Source: Chryseobacterium sp. 36-9 | Lineage (GTDB): Bacteria; Bacteroidota; Bacteroidia; Flavobacteriales; Weeksellaceae | NCBI GenBank assembly: GCA_001898785.1 | Contig: MKVE01000015.1 | Coordinates: 166,326 to 209,341 of the forward strand | Length of the DNA: 43,016 bases | Direction of reading: 5' to 3' | In this document: positions 23,567 through 31,822 of the stretch, one piece after another | Position numbering within the stretch: position 1 is the stretch's first letter | How the letters are laid out: each line of letters begins with the position of its first letter | Made by a program: the position numbers and the translations under genes | Notes under the pieces: generated by a model | The model's input: only the letters and a program-made list of their open reading frames with translations | Databases searched by the model: none | What the model was told of the DNA's origin: nothing

Positions 23567-24637
23567 TTACGGAACAATAACTGTAAAAATGTATGCAAAA
23601 AGATTGACCAATAGAACAACACCATAGAGAATATTGGTTTTTCCACGGTTTAAAGACAACATCACGGTGTAAAGTGATAATGCTAACAGAACCATAGACT
23701 TGATGTCAAGTCCTAAAACAAATGGGAAATCGTAAATAATTGCTACTACAGAAACGCACGGGATTGTCAATCCGATACTAGCAATAGCAGAACCTAGTGC
23801 CAGGTTAAGGCTCGTCTGAAATTGGTTTCTTCTTGCGGCCTTGATCGCCGCCATTCCTTCTGGTAATAGGACGACTGCTGCAATGATAACTCCGACTAAT
23901 GCTTGTGGCGCTCCAAAATTATGGACCATTTTTTCTATCTGAGGCGAAAGCGCTTTTGCCAAGAATACTACAACTCCTAGACAGATAATCAGGAAAATCA
24001 GGCTCATTATACTTTCGAAATTGCTTGGTGGTTCTGCGTGCGGCTGGTCGTCATTTTCAGGAAGAAAATAATTCCGGTGCCTTACGGTTTGAACCATCAA
24101 AAATGTGCTGTAAATAATAAGAGAAGCGATTGAGAAAAATATTAATTGTGTCTTGCTGAATGTTGCTGAGAGTTCGCTGGTGGTATAATTAGGTAGAATC
24201 AAAGTCATCACCACAATTGCAACAAGACTTATCAAAGCCATATTTCCGGAAGTTCTGGCGAAAAATTGCTCTTTGAATTTGATCCCGCCAACTAGCAGAC
24301 ATGCACCGAGAATTCCGTTCAGGATCAGCATTACTGCTGCAAATACGGTGTCTCTTGCAAGCGTATGGGTTTCTTTTCCGCCAGCTACCATTAATGAAAC
24401 AATTAGCCCAACCTCTAAAACAGTAATGGCTATCGCAAGAATAATGGTTCCGAAAGGTTCTCCAACTTTGTGTGCTACAACTTCGGCATGATGAACAGCG
24501 CCTAAAACAGACGAAATCAAAAGTGCACCTCCCAAAACAGCGAGCAGAGGACTGTCATCAGCAACACCAAGAGTGTAATAAATCAATGACAGAATAGGGA
24601 AAATATAAGACCAATGAAATAAAGATTTTAAACTCAT
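23567..24637 (-). CDS. Calcium/cation:proton antiporter (ChaA-like, CaCA family)
   Basis: A 356-residue membrane protein with about eleven helices and the two alpha repeats of the CaCA superfamily: GEPFGTIILAIAITVLEVGL near residue 60-80 and VLLPEGMAAIKAA followed by LALGSAIASIGLTIP near 265-300. An acidic/His-containing cytoplasmic loop (PENDDQPHAEPP) separates the halves. It most resembles ChaA, which exports Ca2+, Na+ or K+ in exchange for protons; ion choice here is not determined. It is the first gene of a minus-strand run with the GNAT and GyrI-like genes. Confidence 0.88.
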   Translation of the reverse strand: MSLKSLFHWSYIFPILSLIYYTLGVADDSPLLAVLGGALLISSVLGAVHHAEVVAHKVGEPFGTIILAIAITVLEVGLIVSLMVAGGKETHTLARDTVFAAVMLILNGILGACLLVGGIKFKEQFFARTSGNMALISLVAIVVMTLILPNYTTSELSATFSKTQLIFFSIASLIIYSTFLMVQTVRHRNYFLPENDDQPHAEPPSNFESIMSLIFLIICLGVVVFLAKALSPQIEKMVHNFGAPQALVGVIIAAVVLLPEGMAAIKAARRNQFQTSLNLALGSAIASIGLTIPCVSVVAIIYDFPFVLGLDIKSMVLLALSLYTVMLSLNRGKTNILYGVVLLVNLFAYIFTVIVP

Positions 24638-24698
24638 AGAAAATGATTTCTCTAATTTACAAAAAATTACTGAAAATGATTTTAAGAGAATACGGCAA

Positions 24699-24727
24699 CA
24701 AAAAAGCCACCAAAATCATGGTGGCTT
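24699..24727 (-). terminator. Terminator after the S46 peptidase gene
   Basis: On the minus strand a nine-base-pair perfect stem (24719-24727 with 24704-24712) and six-base loop are followed by a run of T. It lies 21 bases after the peptidase stop. Confidence 0.85.
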
Positions 24728-24748
24728 AGAATATTTTTGATGATAAAA

Positions 24749-26884
24749 TTATTTTACCAAAGTTAACTCGCTGATAAGTCTAGTTGCACCAGCATATTTG
24801 TCAATAATCCAAAGAACATAACGAACGTCTACGTTAATGGTTCTCTGTAATTTTGGCTCGAAAACGATGTCGCCACTCAAAGCTTCACTGTTTCCATCAA
24901 AAGCAAGGCCTATCAGGTGTCCGTTTCCGTCAATGATTGGAGAACCGGAGTTACCGCCTGTAATATCATTATTTGATAAGAAGTTGATTGGCATAAATCC
25001 GCCTTTTTTATCCGCATATTGTCCGTAATCTTTTTTCTTGGCAAGATCAAGAACTTTTTGAGGAAGGTCAAATTCTTCGTCACCTTTTTTGTATTTGGCA
25101 ACCATACCGTTGATGTCGGTATAATAATTTTCCTTGATACCTTTGTAGTTTCTGTCAGCTCTTTCAGGTAACGTTTCAATCGTTCCGTAAGTTAATCTCA
25201 TGGTAGAGTTAGCGTCCGGATAGAATTTTTTCTCTGGTTGCGCTTTTCTAAGTCCGTCCAAGAATAATCTGCTGTTTTTGGCAAAATTCTCATCTACTTT
25301 AGAATATTTTTCGATTCCTAATTTTTGATCTTCAACAATGCCGTTGGCGAATTGTCTCAATTTATCACCATCGATTTTCAATCTGTCAGGATTTTCTATG
25401 AAAGCTAAAGCAGACTTTTTGTTAGCGAAAATAGATTCGTAAGCTATTGTTGAAAGGTTATTCACATCAGCAGCCATAATAGTTGGTGATGCAAATTCTT
25501 TAGCAACTCTTGCTTTGTAAAGGGAAGTCAAAGCTACAAGCATATCACCTTCAACATTGTCGTGGAAACCATCGTAAGCTTTCTCAACAGCATCAAAAAC
25601 TTTTTGTTTCATAGCAGCTTTCCCGGCATCGTCCTGGTCAGCATAAGTTTTGAACAGGCTGCCTAACTGGTAAGCAGTTCCAATATAGTGTGCATTTCTT
25701 TGTAAAATAGAAGCGTAATTTCTCTCTACATTTCTGCCCGAAACCTGAGTGTAGTAAGCTTTGATTTCTGGTAAAACACCGTAATAAGTTTGCTCATTTG
25801 GAGATTGAGCTGCCCATTGATTATAAGTTTCCTCCAGTTTTTGTTTTTCAGCAACCGTTCCATTTTTCTTTACCGCATCAATCGTTCCCTGTCTGTTTTT
25901 CCAGTAGTTGGCAACACTGGCGTACTGAGAAGCATAGTCTAACTGAGTCGCTTTGTCTTTGTCCATATATTTCTTCATGACATCCATTGCCACTTTAGAA
26001 GCTTCTACCCAGGCAGGATAATCTTTATCAACCATTTGTTCGATTCCGTAAGAAGTCAAATAACGGTTGGTTCTTCCTGGGTAACCCAAAATCATTGTGA
26101 AATCTCCTGGCTTGTAACCTTTAAGAGAAACCGGTAAAAAATGTTTTGGTTTCAATGGTGTGTTGGCTTCAGAATATTCTGCCGGATTTCCGTTAGCATC
26201 TGCATAAACACGGAAGACTGTGAAATCTGCAGTGTGTCTTGGCCATTCCCAGTTATCTGTATCACCACCAAATTTTCCTAATGATGAAGGCGGCGCACCG
26301 ACCAATCTGATGTCTTTATAATCTTGGTAAACAAAATAATAGAATTCATTACCGTTGAAAAAATCTCTTACTACAACAGTATATTTCCCGTTCTCAGAAT
26401 TTTCTGCCTGGATGGCTTTATATTCTGCATCGATAACCGCTTTTCTATCGGCTGCAGACATATTGTTATTCAGCTTGGAATTGATTCTCTCAGAAACATC
26501 ATCCATTCTCACCAAAAATCTGACGTATAAACCTTTAGCATTGAATTCCTCATTCGGTTTCATTGCCCAGAAGCCGTTCTTCAGATAGTCTTTTTCAGGC
26601 GTAGAAGCTGCCGCAACAGCGTCGTAACCACAGTGGTGATTGGTGAAAATCAAACCCTGGTTAGAAACAATTTCACCGGTACAGAAACCACCAAAGCTTA
26701 CGATGGCATCCTTTAAACTGGAATTGTTAACAGAATAAATTTCTTCCGGCGTCAAGTGCAGGCCTTCTTTCTGCATATCAACTCCGTTCAGACGTTTAAT
26801 AAGCATCAGAAGCCACATCCCTTCGTCAGCTCTCATTTGTGCATAGCCCAGAATCAGGGTTAATGCTAAAAATATTTTTTTCAT
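24749..26884 (-). CDS. S46 family dipeptidyl-peptidase, DPP7-like
   Basis: A 711-residue secreted serine peptidase of family S46. A signal peptide of about 19 residues ends before DEGMWLL, the usual mature start. The chymotrypsin-like core has His84 in TNHHCGYDAV and Ser646 in GGNSGSP; the catalytic Asp lies in the GDTDNWEWPRHTADF region. Gly664 in AFDGN occupies the position that distinguishes DPP7 (Gly) from DPP11 (Arg), so release of dipeptides with hydrophobic rather than acidic P1 residues is expected. It probably supports periplasmic peptide use. It stands alone, with a terminator behind it. Confidence 0.93.
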   Translation of the reverse strand: MKKIFLALTLILGYAQMRADEGMWLLMLIKRLNGVDMQKEGLHLTPEEIYSVNNSSLKDAIVSFGGFCTGEIVSNQGLIFTNHHCGYDAVAAASTPEKDYLKNGFWAMKPNEEFNAKGLYVRFLVRMDDVSERINSKLNNNMSAADRKAVIDAEYKAIQAENSENGKYTVVVRDFFNGNEFYYFVYQDYKDIRLVGAPPSSLGKFGGDTDNWEWPRHTADFTVFRVYADANGNPAEYSEANTPLKPKHFLPVSLKGYKPGDFTMILGYPGRTNRYLTSYGIEQMVDKDYPAWVEASKVAMDVMKKYMDKDKATQLDYASQYASVANYWKNRQGTIDAVKKNGTVAEKQKLEETYNQWAAQSPNEQTYYGVLPEIKAYYTQVSGRNVERNYASILQRNAHYIGTAYQLGSLFKTYADQDDAGKAAMKQKVFDAVEKAYDGFHDNVEGDMLVALTSLYKARVAKEFASPTIMAADVNNLSTIAYESIFANKKSALAFIENPDRLKIDGDKLRQFANGIVEDQKLGIEKYSKVDENFAKNSRLFLDGLRKAQPEKKFYPDANSTMRLTYGTIETLPERADRNYKGIKENYYTDINGMVAKYKKGDEEFDLPQKVLDLAKKKDYGQYADKKGGFMPINFLSNNDITGGNSGSPIIDGNGHLIGLAFDGNSEALSGDIVFEPKLQRTINVDVRYVLWIIDKYAGATRLISELTLVK

Positions 26885-26971
26885 TGAGAATATTATTTTG
26901 CTGGCTAATTTAATGATTATTTTAAATCTAATGGTATGAATTTGGCTGAGAGATTCAGTAAATTTGAAAAG

Positions 26972-27409
26972 ATGAGATTTCTAAAGACAATCGGTGTTTT
27001 ATCATTGTTAATGCTTTTAATGTATTCCTGTAAAAGTTCAAATCAATCCGGTTCAATAATGGAAAATATTCATAGAAAATGGATGTTAATTGAATACAAG
27101 GATTTCACAAAAGATGAACTGACAAAGCTGGAAGCCAATATGGATTTAACAAAAAACTCTGACGTTCTCAATCGTTATACCACTAAAATGGGATGCAATG
27201 GAATGTTTTTCACAGCGGAATTCAACAAAGGAAAAGCAAAGTTTTCTGGTGTTGGTTCAACAATGATGTATTGCGAAGGCAGAATGAAACTGGAGGAATT
27301 ATTCGTAAAAGATTTACCTAAAATGAATCATTACAAAATTGAAGGACATTTCTTAACTTTAACGGATGGGACAATCTCAATGAAATTTGTAGCTGCAGAT
27401 TGGGATTAA
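26972..27409 (+). CDS. META domain lipoprotein (HslJ-like)
   Basis: A 145-residue lipoprotein with a META/HslJ-like domain. The signal MRFLKTIGVLSLLMLLMYSC ends at Cys20. In the domain, the KWMLIEYKD strand, MGCNGMFFTAEF and STMMYCEGRMKLEELF match the conserved pattern, including the G-C-N and C-E pairs. I chose the start at 26972 because it opens the signal peptide; the upstream ATG at 26936 would prefix 12 mostly polar residues. Function of META proteins is poorly known, with links to outer-envelope stress in E. coli HslJ. Confidence 0.82.
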   Translation: MRFLKTIGVLSLLMLLMYSCKSSNQSGSIMENIHRKWMLIEYKDFTKDELTKLEANMDLTKNSDVLNRYTTKMGCNGMFFTAEFNKGKAKFSGVGSTMMYCEGRMKLEELFVKDLPKMNHYKIEGHFLTLTDGTISMKFVAADWD

Positions 27410-27414
27410 GAGAA

Positions 27415-27449
27415 GATTCAAGATTCAAGTTAAAAGATTCAAGAATTTA
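27415..27449 (+). repeat. Short tandem heptamer repeat
   Basis: GATTCAA occurs at 27415, 27422 and 27436, in a register of seven bases, with degenerate units (GTTAAAA, GAATTTA) between and after. It lies between the META and OsmC genes. Confidence 0.6.
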
Positions 27450-27472
27450 AAATATCACTAAAATATTACCTT

Positions 27473-27886
27473 ATGAAAAGAAGTGCAAAAGCAGTCTGGA
27501 AAGGCACCGTAAAAGACGGAAGCGGAGTTTTAACAACCCAGAGTACAACACTCAATGACACACAATATTCTTTCAAAAGCCGTTTCGAAGAAGGTGTCGG
27601 AACCAATCCGGAAGAATTGTTGGCAGCTGCTCATGCAGGATGCTTTACAATGAAAACTTCTGCTTTGCTGACGGAAGCTGGTTATAATCCTGAAACTTTG
27701 GAAACCGATTGCAAAATAAGTTTGGTTGACGGTAAAATCACTTTATCAGAACTAACTCTTAATGCAAAAATTCCAGGAATTTCAGAAGATGATTTCCAGA
27801 AAATAGCGAAAGACGCCAAGGAAAATTGCCCGGTAAGTCAGGCATTCAGTTTTGAGAAAACATTGACAGCCACTCTTGTTAATTAA
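27473..27886 (+). CDS. osmC: OsmC family peroxiredoxin
   Basis: A 137-residue classical OsmC, a thiol peroxidase for organic hydroperoxides. NPEELLAAAHAGCFTM has peroxidatic Cys57 and KENCPVSQAF has Cys119; the conserved Glu of the active site is in the NPEEL segment. Length fits. It contrasts with the serine-substituted OsmC-like protein at 3528-3932. It is followed by a strong terminator. Confidence 0.93.
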   Translation: MKRSAKAVWKGTVKDGSGVLTTQSTTLNDTQYSFKSRFEEGVGTNPEELLAAAHAGCFTMKTSALLTEAGYNPETLETDCKISLVDGKITLSELTLNAKIPGISEDDFQKIAKDAKENCPVSQAFSFEKTLTATLVN

Positions 27887-27923
27887 AATTGTAAAGCACA
27901 GATTTAATACAATCAAAAAATTC

Positions 27924-27950
27924 AAAACCAAAGATATTCTTTGGTTTTTT
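27924..27950 (+). terminator. Terminator after osmC
   Basis: An 11-base-pair perfect stem (27924-27934 with 27938-27948), three-base loop and T run lie 37 bases after the osmC stop. Confidence 0.85.
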
Positions 27951-27996
27951 GTTCAAAAATAGTATCTTGTCAGAATCAGAAAATTATCAATTTTAA

Positions 27997-29205
27997 ATGT
28001 TAGAAAAAAAAGAACATCAGTATGAAAGAGCGGTTTTAGTTGGCCTGGTCACTCAAAACCAAGACGAAGATAAGCTGACAGAATATATGGACGAGCTGGA
28101 GTTTCTGGCCTACACAGCCGGTGCTACAGTGGACCGAAGATTTACTCAAAAATTATCTCAGCCAGATTCCAGAACATTTGTTGGGAGCGGAAAGGCATTG
28201 GAAATCAAAGAATATGTTAAGGAACATGAAATCGGAACTGTGATTTTTGATGACGAATTATCGCCCTCTCAATTAAAGAATCTGGAACGTGAAATGGAAG
28301 TCAAAATCCTGGACCGTACCAATCTCATTCTTGATATTTTTGCGCAAAGAGCACAAACTTCTTATGCTAGAACTCAGGTTGAGTTAGCTCAATATCAATA
28401 TCTCTTACCACGCTTAACCAGAATGTGGACCCACCTCGAAAGACAAAAAGGGGGAATCGGGATGCGTGGTCCTGGGGAAACGGAAATCGAAACCGACAGA
28501 AGGATTATCCGCGACCGAATCACTCTATTGAAAGACAAGCTGAAAACCATCGACAAACAAATGTCAACCCAAAGACAAAACCGTGGCAAAATGGTTAGAG
28601 TTTCTTTGGTTGGTTATACCAATGTTGGAAAATCAACCTTGATGAATGCGTTGTCCAAATCGGAAGTTTTTGCAGAAAATAAGCTGTTTGCAACCTTAGA
28701 CACAACGGTTAGAAAAGTCGTGATTGGAAATCTTCCATTTCTTTTGACGGATACGGTTGGTTTCATCAGAAAGTTGCCGACGCAGTTGGTTGAATCCTTT
28801 AAGTCGACTTTGGACGAGGTTCGTGAAGCGGATTTGCTGATTCATGTTGTGGATATTTCGCACGAGAGCTTTGAAGACCATATTGCATCTGTGAATCAGA
28901 TTCTTCAGGAGATTGATGCACATCAGAAACCGATGATTATGGTGTTTAACAAGATTGACGATTTTAGTTATGAGAAAAAAGATGAAGATGATTTGACACC
29001 TTCATCCAAAAAAAATATTTCTCTGGAAGAGTGGAAAAAAACCTGGATGGCAAAATCCAAACATCCGACGGTTTTTATCTCGGCTTTGACCAAAGAAAAT
29101 TTCCCGGAAATGAAGAAAATGATTTATGATGAGGTTCACAGAATTCATATTTCCCGTTTTCCTTATAATGATTTCTTGTTCGAATATTTTGATGACGAAG
29201 AATAG
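27997..29205 (+). CDS. hflX: GTPase HflX
   Basis: A 402-residue HflX GTPase, which binds the large ribosomal subunit and rescues or splits stalled ribosomes under stress. The N-terminal domain (1-195) has SRTFVGSGKALEIK and DRTNLILDIFAQRAQT, then the family stretch ERQKGGIGMRGPGETEIETD. The G domain has G1 GYTNVGKST (206-214), G3 DTVGFIRKLP and G4 NKID. Its C-terminal tail is short. The gap to the following antiporter gene contains a family B repeat. Confidence 0.95.
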   Translation: MLEKKEHQYERAVLVGLVTQNQDEDKLTEYMDELEFLAYTAGATVDRRFTQKLSQPDSRTFVGSGKALEIKEYVKEHEIGTVIFDDELSPSQLKNLEREMEVKILDRTNLILDIFAQRAQTSYARTQVELAQYQYLLPRLTRMWTHLERQKGGIGMRGPGETEIETDRRIIRDRITLLKDKLKTIDKQMSTQRQNRGKMVRVSLVGYTNVGKSTLMNALSKSEVFAENKLFATLDTTVRKVVIGNLPFLLTDTVGFIRKLPTQLVESFKSTLDEVREADLLIHVVDISHESFEDHIASVNQILQEIDAHQKPMIMVFNKIDDFSYEKKDEDDLTPSSKKNISLEEWKKTWMAKSKHPTVFISALTKENFPEMKKMIYDEVHRIHISRFPYNDFLFEYFDDEE

Positions 29206-29207
29206 AA

Positions 29208-29404
29208 AACCATAAAGATACTAAGCTTGCACAAAGCGCGCGACGTAATTTGTGAACTTTGTGCAAAACCTATGAGTTACTCATTAATTCCAATATTAAT
29301 TTATTCAAAAATGGTGTCCGAAGAGTTATCAATCGCAATTTATCATAATTAATAATTAGAAATAACCTTGAGACCTTTGTGAAAACCTTGAGTCTTTGTG
29401 TTTA
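29208..29404. repeat. Inverted-repeat element, family B, degenerate copy 3
   Basis: The left end AACCATAAAGATACTAAG and the right end CTTGAGTCTTTGTGTTTA are roughly complementary and resemble the ends of the copies at 10297 and 38639. The interior repeats variants of CTTTGTG(A/C)AAAAC, with no open frame. It fills the gap between hflX and the antiporter gene and is the most diverged copy. Confidence 0.45.
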
Positions 29405-29417
29405 AAAATAAAAATAA

Positions 29418-30689
29418 ATGGAGTTATATTACTCATTTTCAGTTCTTATCGTTTTAGCGTCTTTGTTTGCCTATATCAATTACCGTGTGCTGAAATTACC
29501 CAGCACAATCGGGATTATGGTAATCGCCATTATTGTTTCCGTAACTTTGGTTGCATCAGGTGATAATTTTTTACCGAAAACCACAACACATCTAACAAAA
29601 CTAGTAAACAACTTCGATTTTACTGAAGTACTGATGGGTGCGATGCTTAACTTTCTGCTTTTTGCGGGTGGAATTCATGTTAACATCAAAGATCTGAAGG
29701 AACAGTTCGGACCAGTTGTTATTTTTTCGACGGTGGGAGTTATTATTTCAACATTTGCGGTTGGTTTTGGGACATATTATCTTTTGCCTTTGGTTGGCGT
29801 TCAGATGCCTTTTATTTATTGTTTGGTTTTTGGCGCTTTAATTTCCCCGACTGATCCGGTTGCGGTTCTTAGTATCCTGAAACAAGCGAATGTATCTAAG
29901 TCATTGGAAACCAAAGTAGCTGGCGAATCTTTATTCAATGACGGAATGGCGGTGGTGGTTTTCACTGTCGTTTTACAATTGGCCATAGGTAAAGAAGTTG
30001 ATCTGAATGTCGAAAACATCGGATTATTGTTGCTTCGGGAAGCTGGAGGAGGATTACTTTTGGGGGTTCTTCTCGGTTATTCGGCGTCCAGAGCGATGCG
30101 TGTTGTGGATGATTATATTATTTCCGTATTGATCACATTGTCAGTGGTTATGGGCGGTTATCTGATTGCCCGCGAGATGCATATTTCTGCGCCTTTGGCA
30201 ATGGTTGCCGCCGGATTATTCATGGGAAATTTCAGCGAAAGTTTCAAAATGAAATCCGAAACGCAGGATTATCTAATCAAATTCTGGGAACTGATTGATG
30301 AAATTATGAATGCTGTCTTATTCCTGTTTATCGGTTTTGAATTGCTGTTAATCAAAGATTTAAATGAATATCTGGTTGCTGGTGGAATTTGTATTTTGAT
30401 CGTTTTATTGGCGCGTTGGGTCGCGATTTTTCTTCCAACAAAATTTATGGCTTTTAAATACCGATTCAGTCCGCAGACAGTGAAGGTTTTGGTTTGGGGC
30501 GGAATCCGTGGTGGCGTATCCATTGCGTTGGCTTTATCGATCCCGATGAATGATTACAGCCAGGTTATCATCAGCATTACTTATTGCGTAGTGGTGTTTT
30601 CAATTATCGTTCAAGGACTTACAATCGCCAAAGTGGCAAATCCGAAAAAGATTGCGACGGAAGAAAAAATTATGGAAACCGCTGAATAA
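29418..30689 (+). CDS. Sodium:proton antiporter, CPA1 family (NhaP-like)
   Basis: A 423-residue membrane protein with about twelve helices. The CPA1 core is visible: SPTDPVAVLSILKQANV contains the Thr-Asp-Pro unwound helix and AGESLFNDGMAVVVFTVV carries the conserved Glu and Asn-Asp pair that bind the ion. RWVAIFLP and GGIRGGVSIALALSIP are further family motifs. It exchanges Na+ (or K+) for H+ at the inner membrane. The AlkD-like gene begins at the base after its stop. Confidence 0.92.
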   Translation: MELYYSFSVLIVLASLFAYINYRVLKLPSTIGIMVIAIIVSVTLVASGDNFLPKTTTHLTKLVNNFDFTEVLMGAMLNFLLFAGGIHVNIKDLKEQFGPVVIFSTVGVIISTFAVGFGTYYLLPLVGVQMPFIYCLVFGALISPTDPVAVLSILKQANVSKSLETKVAGESLFNDGMAVVVFTVVLQLAIGKEVDLNVENIGLLLLREAGGGLLLGVLLGYSASRAMRVVDDYIISVLITLSVVMGGYLIAREMHISAPLAMVAAGLFMGNFSESFKMKSETQDYLIKFWELIDEIMNAVLFLFIGFELLLIKDLNEYLVAGGICILIVLLARWVAIFLPTKFMAFKYRFSPQTVKVLVWGGIRGGVSIALALSIPMNDYSQVIISITYCVVVFSIIVQGLTIAKVANPKKIATEEKIMETAE

Positions 30690-31415
30690 ATGAAAAACTC
30701 AATCATAATTTCAGATATTAAACAAGCACTTCAGGATCTTTCCATTCCGGAAAAAGCCGAATTCTTTCCCAAATTTTTCAAAACCGGGAAAGGCGAATAT
30801 GGTGAAGGTGATGTATTTATCGGCGTTACTGTTCCGGATCAAAGAAGTGTTGCGAAAGAATTTTACAATAAAATTTCTCTTGAAGAGTTAAGCGAATTGT
30901 TATCTTCCACAATCCATGAACATCGGTTGACAGCGCTTCTGATATTGGTTTATAAATTTGAGAAAACTAAAGATAAAATTCAACAAAAAGAAATTGTGGA
31001 TTTTTATTTGAAACACACAAAATATATCAACAACTGGGATTTGGTTGATACATCGTGCTATAAAATTATCGGAAGATATTGTTTTGAAAATCAGGATTCT
31101 AAAATTTTAAATAAACTTTCTCATTCCGAAAATATGTGGGAAAAACGGATGGCAATTGTCGGAACGATGCATCATATCAAGAAAGGAGATTTTGAATTAA
31201 CCAAAACCTTTGCGCTCAAAAATCTGATGCATCCACACGATTTGATGCACAAAGCCAACGGCTGGCTGCTTCGCGAAATGGGAAACAAGAATGAAAAGGA
31301 ATTGCTTGATTTTCTTAATCTTCATTACAAAGAAATGCCAAGAACTTGCCTCCGTTATGCGATTGAAAAGTTGGATGAAGAGTTACGACAAGATTATTTA
31401 AAAGGAAGAATATAA
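30690..31415 (+). CDS. DNA alkylation repair protein (AlkD-like HEAT protein)
   Basis: A 241-residue all-helical HEAT-like protein of the AlkD family of alkylpurine DNA glycosylases. FFKTGKGEYGEGDVFIGVTV near the N-terminus and NNWDLVDTSCYKIIG are the family hallmarks; the latter contains the Trp and Asp that line the DNA-facing groove in AlkD. KANGWLLREMGNK follows. It abuts the antiporter stop and shares one base (TAATG) with the next gene, so the three are cotranscribed. Confidence 0.9.
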   Translation: MKNSIIISDIKQALQDLSIPEKAEFFPKFFKTGKGEYGEGDVFIGVTVPDQRSVAKEFYNKISLEELSELLSSTIHEHRLTALLILVYKFEKTKDKIQQKEIVDFYLKHTKYINNWDLVDTSCYKIIGRYCFENQDSKILNKLSHSENMWEKRMAIVGTMHHIKKGDFELTKTFALKNLMHPHDLMHKANGWLLREMGNKNEKELLDFLNLHYKEMPRTCLRYAIEKLDEELRQDYLKGRI

Positions 31416-31738
31416 TGGATTACTTTTGGCTAAGGACAGTTCTGCATTATTTCCTACACTTCGTTTTTCCCATTGTAATTGCATATCTGTTTTTTAGGGA
31501 CAATTGGAAAAAAGCTTATTTCATAATGTTGGCGACAATGTTGATAGATGCAGACCATTTACTCAGTACGCCAATTTTTGCTCCTGATCGGAGTAGCATC
31601 AATTTTCATCCGTTTCATACCTATTGGGCAATGGGTGTTTATGTTTTATTGTTATGTTTCAAAGGTGTTCCCCGGATCATAGGCGTCGGATTACTTTTCC
31701 ATATACTGACGGATTGGATTGATTCACTATGGCTCTAA
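31415..31738 (+). CDS. DUF6122 family membrane protein
   Basis: A 107-residue membrane protein. LHYFLHFVFPIVIAYLFF forms a first helix, and DADHLLSTPIFAPDRSSINF and FHPFHTYWAMGVY give a His/Asp-rich pattern also present at the C-terminus (LLFHILTDWIDSLW). This fits the small DUF6122 family known from flavobacteria. The repeated His/Asp residues suggest a metal site or a lipid-metabolic enzyme of the membrane-bound hydrolase type, which is inference. It starts in a TAATG overlap with the AlkD-like gene. Confidence 0.82.
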   Translation: MDYFWLRTVLHYFLHFVFPIVIAYLFFRDNWKKAYFIMLATMLIDADHLLSTPIFAPDRSSINFHPFHTYWAMGVYVLLLCFKGVPRIIGVGLLFHILTDWIDSLWL

Positions 31739-31822
31739 AGAATTAAGTTTTTTTTAAGTAGAAATTAAGCAATTTTTCACATTATTTCAAAAACTTTGCA
31801 TAAGTTTTCTAATCAGCTATAA

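Noticed and set aside
31793-31800. AAACTTTG ahead of the trifunctional gene as a -7 element
   Set aside because: The first consensus T is missing and no TTTG lies at 19-20 bases, so I did not list it.
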